From an uncultured Eubacteriales bacterium (GTDB lineage Bacteria; Bacillota; Clostridia; Peptostreptococcales; Anaerovoracaceae), in assembly GCA_900547295.1 (NCBI GenBank), contig URGK01000010.1, positions 1 to 43,119 on the forward strand: DNA of 43,119 nt, given 5' to 3'. How positions within the stretch are numbered: the first letter of the stretch is position 1; each line of letters starts with the position of its first letter. Positions 1-6,683 of the stretch are shown in pieces. The notes under the pieces were generated by a model. That model did no database searches and was not told the DNA's origin. It saw only the letters and a program-made list of their open reading frames with translations. Both the position numbers and the translations under genes were made by a program.

Positions 1-47
1 CCTGTTATACAATATGCACAAAAGCGGTTTTTGAAATAAAGGATTAA

Positions 48-56
48 TGGTATACT
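48..56 (+). promoter_or_regulatory. Extended -10 promoter for the HipA-like gene
   Basis: TG at 48-49, one base, then TATACT at 51-56 make an extended -10. The -35 position 17 bp upstream (28-33) reads TTTTTG and is poor, so the TGn motif would carry the promoter. Transcription would start near 63, about 30 nt before the chosen start codon. Confidence 0.45.
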
Positions 57-91
57 TGTGGTAGATATGATTTATGGTCGGAGGTACAGAG

Positions 92-1231
92 TTGATTTAT
101 GAATTAAGACATTTTAATACGCCGCTTCTTCAGTTTACGGCAACAGAAGACAGCAGCAGCCCTGACATTAAAATTGTCTGGATAAATGAGGAGAAGCAAA
201 AGCTTATGCCGCTTGACCTTGCTCTGTCGCCTGACAGTCTGAGTAAATGGCTGAGAAGAAGGACTATCCCTAAAAACCGCGCATATGTTCATAACTTTCT
301 CGGCAAGTGCGGTCTTCAGATAAACAGACCTATGAATATTATAAGGGTGTCCAAAGGTCTGTCATTAAACGACTGCTACTGGATTACAGAAGCAGGCTTT
401 AAAGGAACTTTTGAAGAATATAATCTGTATGATAACCGCTTCAGCAAAATTCTAGCGCTGATAGCTTTTACAGGCTACGGCAGCAGTGTGCGTGCATCTC
501 TGGCATCGTGCCCGGAATTTACAACCAACGGTATGCTGCCTAAATGCTGGAGAAGAACAGGCGGTAAAATCAGACTCTACAAGGGCGGCACAAAAGGCGG
601 CTACAATACGGGAAATGAGCCGTATTCCGAGTTCTATGCAGCCCAGATAGGCAAGGCTCTTGGAATAAATACGATAAGCTACAGCCTGTCAAAATGGAAT
701 GGCGAGCTTTGTTCTGTATGTGAGCTGTTTACAAGTAAAGAGTATTCATTTATGCCTGTAGGAAGCCTTGCAGCTTCAGGCGGCATGACAGCAGTAAAAG
801 AATATTATAAAAATCTGGGACCGGAATATGAAGAAGCTCTCAATGATATGCTTGTTTTTGATGCGCTTATATGCAACACCGACAGGCACTTTGGAAACTT
901 CGGATTTCTCATTGATAACAGGGCAAATGAGATTGCAGCGCCTGCGCCATTGTTTGACCACGGCAACTCACTTTTTAATTATGCGGGAAACGACGATCTT
1001 GAGTCGGCGGAGAGCCTTGATGCCTATGCTGAAACACTTCTTCCCTGTGTATATGATGATTTTCTGGGGACTGCGGGAGCTGTTCTTACTCAGAAGCACA
1101 GGGCGGGACTTCGAAAGCTTCTTGATTTTAAGTTTAAAAAACATTCAAGATACAACCTTCCGTCAAAGAGATTAAGGCTTATAGAAGCCCAGATAAAAAG
1201 CAGAGCAAAGGCTCTGCTGGAAGAATACTGA
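92..1231 (+). CDS. HipA-like Ser/Thr kinase, stand-alone
   Basis: This is a HipA-fold protein kinase of about 379 residues. HipA toxins phosphorylate a cytoplasmic target (glutamyl-tRNA synthetase in E. coli); the substrate here is unknown. The kinase core is visible: a glycine-rich GGTKGG segment, the catalytic NTDRHFGN motif around residues 262-269 (D264) and a DFG-like FDHGNS motif with D289. I chose TTG at 92 because GGAGGT at 80-85 lies 6 nt upstream; an in-frame ATG at 74 has that motif inside its own coding part. The N-terminal subdomain does not resemble the usual HipA N-terminal domain. No HipB-like antitoxin flanks it: a terminator follows directly and the next gene is convergent. 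The fold is clear; a toxin role is only inferred. Confidence 0.75.
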   Translation: MIYELRHFNTPLLQFTATEDSSSPDIKIVWINEEKQKLMPLDLALSPDSLSKWLRRRTIPKNRAYVHNFLGKCGLQINRPMNIIRVSKGLSLNDCYWITEAGFKGTFEEYNLYDNRFSKILALIAFTGYGSSVRASLASCPEFTTNGMLPKCWRRTGGKIRLYKGGTKGGYNTGNEPYSEFYAAQIGKALGINTISYSLSKWNGELCSVCELFTSKEYSFMPVGSLAASGGMTAVKEYYKNLGPEYEEALNDMLVFDALICNTDRHFGNFGFLIDNRANEIAAPAPLFDHGNSLFNYAGNDDLESAESLDAYAETLLPCVYDDFLGTAGAVLTQKHRAGLRKLLDFKFKKHSRYNLPSKRLRLIEAQIKSRAKALLEEY

Positions 1232-1236
1232 TTATG

Positions 1237-1266
1237 ATGCAGGCTATTTACAGCCTGCATTTTTTC
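1237..1266 (+). terminator. Intrinsic terminator of the HipA-like gene
   Basis: ATGCAGGCT (1237-1245) pairs perfectly with AGCCTGCAT (1252-1260) around a 6-nt loop, followed by six T. The 5' arm overlaps the stop codon of the convergent radical SAM gene and the 3' arm and T-tract encode its last residues, so one stretch serves both genes. Confidence 0.85.
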
Positions 1267-2149
1267 CCTGCCATGTATCACGTTTTCTCATTTCATTGTG
1301 AATGGTGTTCAGTATGGTTCTTTTTTTGTAGCTCCATTCGGGAGCGATGAGTATGGGCCTTGGAGCATCGGCGGAGAGCCTGTGCACCGTTATATCGTCA
1401 GGCACCAGCTCAAGCGCCTTTATAACAAGGTCGGCATACTCCTCAATAGACTCAAACGGCACATAGTCATGATGTGTCTTTGCCATTGTCGAATTCTTTA
1501 CGATATTGAGCATATGAAACTTAATCCCAAAGGGCTTCATTGCCGACACATATCTGACTGACTCAAGCATATCTTCCTTACTCTCTCCGGGAAGTCCGAA
1601 TATGAGATGAACAACTGTCCGTATCCCCAAGTTTTTAAGTCTTGCAAACGTATCCTCAAAGGTTTTGAGAGGGTAGCACCTGTTTATTTCAGATGCCGTT
1701 TTTTCGTGCATGGTCTGCAGTCCCAGCTCTACCCAGAGAAATGTTTTTTCATTAAGCTCTGCAAGCAGCGAAAGCGCCTCGTCCGAAATGCAGTCAGGCC
1801 TTGTGGCTATGGCAAGCCCCACAACCTTGTCGTGATTGAGAGCATCATAATATTTTTCTCTGAGATCCGATACAGGAGCATAGGTATTTGTATGGTTCTG
1901 AAAATACGCTATATATGAAGCTTCCGGCCATTTGTCAGACAGCAGGTCTATCTGCTGCCTGATGGTTCCCGCAAAGTGTCCGGTGCCGTCCGAAGCGCAG
2001 AAGGTGCAGCCTCCTGTGCCTTTGGAGCCGTCCCTGTTGGGGCAGGTGAAGCCGCCCTCAAGAGAAAGCTTTATGACTTTTTCACCGAAACACTCTTTGA
2101 GATATGCGCCTATTGAATTCATTCTGTTCTGATTGAAGTTATTTGCCAC
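1244..2149 (-). CDS. YhcC/TIGR01212-type radical SAM protein
   Basis: A 301-residue radical SAM protein of the YhcC (TIGR01212) group, whose members bind a 4Fe-4S cluster and SAM; the reaction of this group is not settled. The cluster cysteines are C36, C48 and C51 in the context CPNRDG...GGCTFC, the spaced arrangement typical of YhcC. A GxPGE-like segment (IFGLPGES) and several TIM-barrel strands follow. The start is GTG, immediately after the TAG of the upstream ligase gene, with an AGGGAGAG ribosome site about 9 nt before it, so translation is probably coupled. It is the last gene of a three-gene minus-strand unit with a CoA ligase and an acyltransferase-like protein. Whether they share a pathway is unknown. 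Confidence 0.88.
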   Translation of the reverse strand: MANNFNQNRMNSIGAYLKECFGEKVIKLSLEGGFTCPNRDGSKGTGGCTFCASDGTGHFAGTIRQQIDLLSDKWPEASYIAYFQNHTNTYAPVSDLREKYYDALNHDKVVGLAIATRPDCISDEALSLLAELNEKTFLWVELGLQTMHEKTASEINRCYPLKTFEDTFARLKNLGIRTVVHLIFGLPGESKEDMLESVRYVSAMKPFGIKFHMLNIVKNSTMAKTHHDYVPFESIEEYADLVIKALELVPDDITVHRLSADAPRPILIAPEWSYKKRTILNTIHNEMRKRDTWQGKNAGCK

Positions 2150-3922
2150 CTATGCGTTCTCTCCCTGAAGTTTTTTGAGCTCCTCTTCTTCAAGCTGTCT
2201 GTAGGCAACTTTGCCGACAAGGGTTGTCGGAAGCTTTTCGCGGAACTCTATATCATAAGGCATAGCGTATTTTGCAACATGCTTCCTTGCGTAATCAAAC
2301 AGTTCGCTTCTTGTTTCCTCGTTTGCAGGAACGCCCTCTTTAAGCATTACGAATACCTTGACTTTTTCCATTTTGTAGCTGTCGGGAACTCCGATAACAC
2401 AGCTCATCTGTACCTTTTCGTGAGCGTCAAATATGTTTTCCATCTGAGCCGGATATATGTTATATCCCGAAGAAATAATCATTCTTTTTATTCTGCCTTT
2501 GAAATAGATAAAGCCGTCACTGTCCATTTTGCCAAGATCGCCTGTATAAAGCCATGTGAGTCCGTCGCTGTGCTTTCTGAGGGTGTGAGCTGTTTCCTCC
2601 GGCATATCAAGGTATTCCATCATAACAGACGGCCCGGCAATAACTATCTCGCCCTCCTCTCCGAAAGGAAGCTCTCTGTCAGTATCAGGCTCCATTATCT
2701 TGTAGTAGGTGTCAGGGAACGGTATGCCTATGCTGCCCTCCTTGTGAAGTGTAGGCGGTGTCAGGCATGAAGCCGTTACACATTCTGTAGTTCCGTAGCC
2801 CTCCCTTATCTGCACTATGGAGTTGCGGTTATAGAGGAAGCTGTCGCATTTTTTCTTGAGCTCAACAGAAAGCGAATCTCCGCCTGAGAATACTCCCTTG
2901 AGACAGGATAAATCGGCCTTTTCCATTGACGGTATGCGAAGCAGAGCCTCGTAAAGAGTAGGAACTCCCGCTATGAAATTGCATTTGTATTTGGTTATCA
3001 GTTTGGCGTAGCTTTTGGCTGTAAATCTCGGCACCAGTATACATCTGCCGCCTTGTGAGAGCATTGTGTGTATGCATACTCCGAGGCCGAAGCCGTGAAA
3101 CAGCGGCATTGCGGCAAGCATCTTGTCTCCCGGTCTGAACATAGGGTTTGCAGCTATTACCTGCTGGCTCAGAGCATTGAAATTGATGTTTGAAAGCACG
3201 ATGCCCTTGGTTTTGCCTGTAGTCCCTCCGGAATAGAGGATTACGGCAGGGTCCTGCGCCTTTCTCTTTACCTTGTAGTTCCACGAGCACGCCTTGCCCA
3301 GCTTAGAGAACTGGTCCCACTGAATTACAGGGGCGTCCTTTGGAATAGGAGTAATCTTGCGCCCCTCTGTAAGCATGTATCCTGTCTTGATAGGCTTGCT
3401 CAGCTCGTCCTTTATTCTTGCGATAATTATATTTACTATCTTTGTATTTTCTCTGATTGCCTCAAACTTGTTGTAGAACTGGTCTAAAGTTACAACCACA
3501 ACGCTTTCGGACATCTGCAGATAAAGCTCTATTTCCTTTTCGGCAGACAGAGGGTGTATCATATTGGCGATAGCACCTATGGCGTTGGTTGCGTACAGCA
3601 TGTATATGGCCTGCGGACAGTTGGGCATTGCAATGGTTATCTTGTCGCCCTCGCGTATGCCTATTGTCTTGAGCGAGCGGGCGCATTTGTTTATCTGATC
3701 AAGCATCTGTTTGTAGGTTGTGTGCTTGCCCATAAAGTCAAAGGCTATGTTGCCCGGGTATTTCCTTGCTGTTGCTTCAACCTTTTCGTACATTGTGCAG
3801 TCATCATATTCCAGTGTTGCCGGAATGGAGCCTCTGTGGGCAAACCACGGTGTCTTTACGGTTTCGGGAACCGGAAATGTAATCTTTTCTATAACCTGTT
3901 CTTTAAATGTTTCCTTTTTCAT
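2150..3922 (-). CDS. AMP-dependent acyl-CoA ligase (fatty-acid type)
   Basis: A 590-residue member of the ANL (AMP-binding) family, which activates a carboxylic acid with ATP and transfers it to CoA. The phosphate-binding loop YSGGTTGKTKG lies near residue 229, YGTTE near 375 and YTGDLG near 457. The C-terminal subdomain carries the GRIKRMI hinge and, near the end, a PTTLVGKVAYRQL segment that holds the catalytic lysine. Length and motif order match long- or medium-chain acyl-CoA ligases. The ATG overlaps the TGA of the upstream acyltransferase-like gene by one base (TGATG). The immediate partner suggests that the acyl product is passed to that protein, but the substrate chain cannot be read from sequence. 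Confidence 0.88.
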   Translation of the reverse strand: MKKETFKEQVIEKITFPVPETVKTPWFAHRGSIPATLEYDDCTMYEKVEATARKYPGNIAFDFMGKHTTYKQMLDQINKCARSLKTIGIREGDKITIAMPNCPQAIYMLYATNAIGAIANMIHPLSAEKEIELYLQMSESVVVVTLDQFYNKFEAIRENTKIVNIIIARIKDELSKPIKTGYMLTEGRKITPIPKDAPVIQWDQFSKLGKACSWNYKVKRKAQDPAVILYSGGTTGKTKGIVLSNINFNALSQQVIAANPMFRPGDKMLAAMPLFHGFGLGVCIHTMLSQGGRCILVPRFTAKSYAKLITKYKCNFIAGVPTLYEALLRIPSMEKADLSCLKGVFSGGDSLSVELKKKCDSFLYNRNSIVQIREGYGTTECVTASCLTPPTLHKEGSIGIPFPDTYYKIMEPDTDRELPFGEEGEIVIAGPSVMMEYLDMPEETAHTLRKHSDGLTWLYTGDLGKMDSDGFIYFKGRIKRMIISSGYNIYPAQMENIFDAHEKVQMSCVIGVPDSYKMEKVKVFVMLKEGVPANEETRSELFDYARKHVAKYAMPYDIEFREKLPTTLVGKVAYRQLEEEELKKLQGENA

Positions 3923-4770
3923 CAGTAATCAACCTCTTTTTCCAATGGTGTTTCAAGCAGCTGCGGATTTTCAAGAAGCTTCTTCAGCAGTCTGATTGAT
4001 TTTGAATAATAGTAGCCGTCTGCCAGACGTTCGTCTATTGTAAGTCCCAGTTCTACGGAATCTCTCATATCATAGCTTCCGTCATCTTTAAAAAACGGGC
4101 GTATTTTTTTCTCACCCACTATTACAAACAGAGAGTTTGTTCCCCAGTTAGTGAGATGATGATATCCGCTTTTGAGCTTTATGGAACCAAGATTTGAAAG
4201 GACCGCAGAGCAGTAATAAGGGTCGCTTTCAATAAATGCCTTAGGCACATGCCCGTGTATGTCAAGCTTTCTTACGACATATACGACAAAGCGTACGAGC
4301 CAGAAAGGAAGCTTGCTTATCAGGTCCATACTTTCTGTAGAACTGTCAAGCTTGTCGCTTCTGCAGCTGTAAACCTGCTCTCTTATCTTCTCGTGAACAG
4401 AGTCCAGATTATCCTTATCCTCGCCTCTGATTACGGCAAGAGCCTCCGCGCCCCTGTCAGAGAATTTCTTCTTAACTACAAATGATGCGGTTATTTCGTT
4501 TCTCTCGTAAATGCGCTTGTTGGCGATAAAATAGTTCAGCTTGGGGCGAAGCTTTATAGTTTTCATTAATGCAGTAACTATAACGTGGAATAGCGTATAT
4601 TTAAACTCGTCATCGCCGCTGTTTTTTTCTTCAAGATATCTGTTGATGTTTGTTAAATCTATACATTCGGATATGTAGGCCTCGTTATCGCATCTGTTGG
4701 GATAAAGCAGAGGCACGATTATATGCATGGGGTCAAGATTTTTAACAAATTTTCCGTCACGTCTGCCCAT
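3922..4770 (-). CDS. E2/chloramphenicol-acetyltransferase-fold protein
   Basis: About 282 residues resembling the catalytic domain of 2-oxoacid dehydrogenase E2 acyltransferases, with no lipoyl or E1/E3-binding domain. The N-terminal PMHIIVPLLYP strand and a C-terminal LTIDERLADG motif align with the E2 fold. The catalytic histidine of the canonical DHRxxDG motif is replaced by glutamate (E247), so ordinary acyl transfer chemistry is doubtful. The start is ATG at 4770, with AAGGAG 9 nt upstream; a longer frame reaching 4830 lacks such a site and would overlap the promoter. It is the first gene of the unit with the CoA ligase. It may be a divergent acyl-CoA-using enzyme or a CoA-binding partner of the ligase. 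Confidence 0.7.
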   Translation of the reverse strand: MGRRDGKFVKNLDPMHIIVPLLYPNRCDNEAYISECIDLTNINRYLEEKNSGDDEFKYTLFHVIVTALMKTIKLRPKLNYFIANKRIYERNEITASFVVKKKFSDRGAEALAVIRGEDKDNLDSVHEKIREQVYSCRSDKLDSSTESMDLISKLPFWLVRFVVYVVRKLDIHGHVPKAFIESDPYYCSAVLSNLGSIKLKSGYHHLTNWGTNSLFVIVGEKKIRPFFKDDGSYDMRDSVELGLTIDERLADGYYYSKSIRLLKKLLENPQLLETPLEKEVDY

Positions 4771-4840
4771 ATGTTGTTTCTCCTTGCTGTGTTGTGTATT
4801 TTCCGGCCTGTGCAGCATGCAAAGGCACAAAGTCTTTTAC

Positions 4841-4869
4841 ATTATACATTTAATGAGCTTTTTCTTCAA
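4841..4869 (-). promoter_or_regulatory. Promoter of the acyltransferase-ligase-radical SAM unit
   Basis: On the minus strand TTGAAG (4869-4864) and TATAAT (4846-4841) are separated by 17 bp. The start site would fall near 4834, leaving a leader of about 64 nt. It is back to back with the queH promoter 50 bp away. Confidence 0.7.
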
Positions 4870-4917
4870 TATCTGCAATATTTTTTTTATGGTAATATTC
4901 CTTTAAAACCGCATCTA

Positions 4918-4926
4918 TGTTATAAT
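4918..4926 (+). promoter_or_regulatory. Extended -10 promoter of the queH-to-tcdA gene run
   Basis: TG at 4918-4919, one base, then a perfect TATAAT at 4921-4926. The -35 region (TTCCTT at 4898-4903) is weak, as is common with extended -10 promoters. The leader is only about 30 nt, too short for a T-box or riboswitch ahead of queH-asnA. Confidence 0.65.
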
Positions 4927-4964
4927 GACTATGTTTATTTACTGACGATTTTTAAGGGGAAATA

Positions 4965-5642
4965 ATGAAAAAATTTGCAGAAACAGGAATACAGGTTAAT
5001 ATGGGAGCCGGAAGCTGCTGCGGCTGTGGCTCGGATATGAATTTAAAAGTCGGCAGACCCTCGGTGCTTCTTCACAGCTGCTGCGGTCCGTGCAGTACGG
5101 CCGTAATCGAGAGACTGCTTGAGGACTACAATATTACGGTATTCTTTTACAACCCCAACATTACGGAGGCGGAGGAGTATGCTCTGAGGCTTGACGCCCA
5201 GAAGACCGTCATAGAGAAATTCAACGGCGGAGGCAGATTTATTATCGACAGGATAGGACTTGTCGAGGGCGCATACAGACCCGATATGTTTCTGTGCGGC
5301 GTCAGAGGTCTTGAAGATGAGCCGGAGGGCGGCGAGCGATGCACAGTGTGCTTCAGACTGAGACTTGAGGAAACAGCGCGCAGAGCCAAATGCGGAGGAT
5401 ATGATTTCTTTGCAACCACACTGACTGTAAGCCCCCACAAAAACTACCCCCTTATATCACAGATAGGCAGGGAAATCGCCGAAAGCTACGGCATAGGTTT
5501 TCTTGATATGGATTTCAAGAAAAAAGCCGGATTTCAGAGAAGCATAGAGCTGTCAAAGGAGTTTGGACTTTACAGACAGAACTACTGCGGATGCAGATTT
5601 TCAAGATGGTTTGACAAACCTGAAACAAAAGATAAATTATAA
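4965..5642 (+). CDS. queH: Epoxyqueuosine reductase QueH
   Basis: QueH (formerly DUF208) carries out the last step of queuosine synthesis, reducing epoxyqueuosine in the tRNA wobble base; it is the non-homologous alternative to QueG. The protein has 225 residues. Diagnostic features are HSCCGPC (C39, C40, C43), ERCTVCFRLRL (C126, C129) and a C-terminal NYCGCRFS segment, which together provide iron-sulfur and metal ligands in this family. An extra cysteine cluster CCGC at residues 18-21 precedes the conserved core and is unusual. A ribosome site in AAGGGGAAATAATG supports the start. It is the first gene of a 14-gene run and lies 25 nt before asnA. No queuosine-precursor synthesis genes are in the window, so the cell may salvage queuine. 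Confidence 0.92.
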   Translation: MKKFAETGIQVNMGAGSCCGCGSDMNLKVGRPSVLLHSCCGPCSTAVIERLLEDYNITVFFYNPNITEAEEYALRLDAQKTVIEKFNGGGRFIIDRIGLVEGAYRPDMFLCGVRGLEDEPEGGERCTVCFRLRLEETARRAKCGGYDFFATTLTVSPHKNYPLISQIGREIAESYGIGFLDMDFKKKAGFQRSIELSKEFGLYRQNYCGCRFSRWFDKPETKDKL

Positions 5643-5667
5643 ATTACAACCAGAGGAGGACATTTCA

Positions 5668-6678
5668 ATGTCAAAACTAATAATTCCGGAGGGCTATATG
5701 CCGGCTGTTGACTATATGGAGTCACAGAGAGCAATCAAAAAAATCAAAGACTTTTTCCAGCAGGAGCTGGCTTACGGTCTTTCACTCAGACGTGTTTCAG
5801 CACCGCTTTTTGTAATACCCGAAAGCGGACTTAATGATAATCTTAACGGCGTTGAGAGAACTGTGCAGTTTACAATCAAGGATATGGACGAACAGAAAGT
5901 TGAAATCGTTCAGTCTCTTGCCAAATGGAAGCGTATGGCGCTGGGCAAATACAATATACCTGCAGGAAACGGCATATATACTGATATGAACGCCATCAGA
6001 AGAGATGAGGAACTTGACAATCTTCACTCGATTTATGTTGACCAGTGGGACTGGGAAAAGGTAATAACAAAAGAGCAGAGAACAGAGGAATATCTGAGAG
6101 AAACAGTTACAACCATCTACAATGCCCTCAAAAATCTGGGCGACTATGTCAACAGACTCTACAGGGACATCCAGACAGAGCTTCCTAACGAGATTACTTT
6201 CGTTACAACTCAGGAGCTTGAGGACAGATGGCCTGACAAGACTCCAAAGGAGAGAGAAAACCTCATAGCCGAAGAAAAAATAGCGGTATTCATTCAGAAA
6301 ATCGGCGGAGCGCTTAAATCCGGCGAAAAACACGACGGCAGAGCTCCCGACTATGATGACTGGGAGCTTAACGGAGATATAATTCTGTGGAATGAAGTGC
6401 TGGGTATGGCATTTGAAATCTCCTCAATGGGCATCAGAGTAGATGAGGAGGCAATGGCAAGACAGCTTGAAATTTCCGGCAAGGAGGACCGAAAGGACCT
6501 GCCTTTCCACAAGGCTATATTAAACAAAGAGCTTCCTTACAGCATAGGCGGAGGCATAGGACAGAGCAGACTGTGCATGTTCTTCCTGCGCAAGGCTCAC
6601 ATAGGAGAGGTTCAGGTTTCGGTATGGCCTGAGGATATGGACAGCAAGTGCAGAGAGCATAATATATTCCTGCTGTAG
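5668..6678 (+). CDS. asnA: Aspartate-ammonia ligase (asparagine synthetase A)
   Basis: AsnA makes asparagine from aspartate, ammonia and ATP, and is related to class II aminoacyl-tRNA synthetases. At 336 residues it matches the family length of about 330. Recognisable segments are GVERTVQF, the HSIYVDQWDWEKVI stretch and the class II-like motif GGGIGQSR near the C terminus. The frame is open upstream into queH, but ATG at 5668 has GAGGAGG 9 nt before it and begins the conserved MSKLIIPEGY. Ammonia-dependent asparagine synthesis suits an anaerobe. The gene sits between queH and priA in the same transcript, with no sign of asparagine-specific regulation in the short leader. Confidence 0.95.
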   Translation: MSKLIIPEGYMPAVDYMESQRAIKKIKDFFQQELAYGLSLRRVSAPLFVIPESGLNDNLNGVERTVQFTIKDMDEQKVEIVQSLAKWKRMALGKYNIPAGNGIYTDMNAIRRDEELDNLHSIYVDQWDWEKVITKEQRTEEYLRETVTTIYNALKNLGDYVNRLYRDIQTELPNEITFVTTQELEDRWPDKTPKERENLIAEEKIAVFIQKIGGALKSGEKHDGRAPDYDDWELNGDIILWNEVLGMAFEISSMGIRVDEEAMARQLEISGKEDRKDLPFHKAILNKELPYSIGGGIGQSRLCMFFLRKAHIGEVQVSVWPEDMDSKCREHNIFLL

Positions 6679-6683
6679 ATAAG

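Noticed and set aside
4927..4964. T-box or riboswitch ahead of queH-asnA
   Set aside because: The predicted leader is about 30 nt and has no room for such an element.
5563..5667. Upstream extension of asnA into queH
   Set aside because: The extension overlaps queH coding sequence, while ATG at 5668 has an ideal ribosome site and begins the conserved AsnA N terminus.
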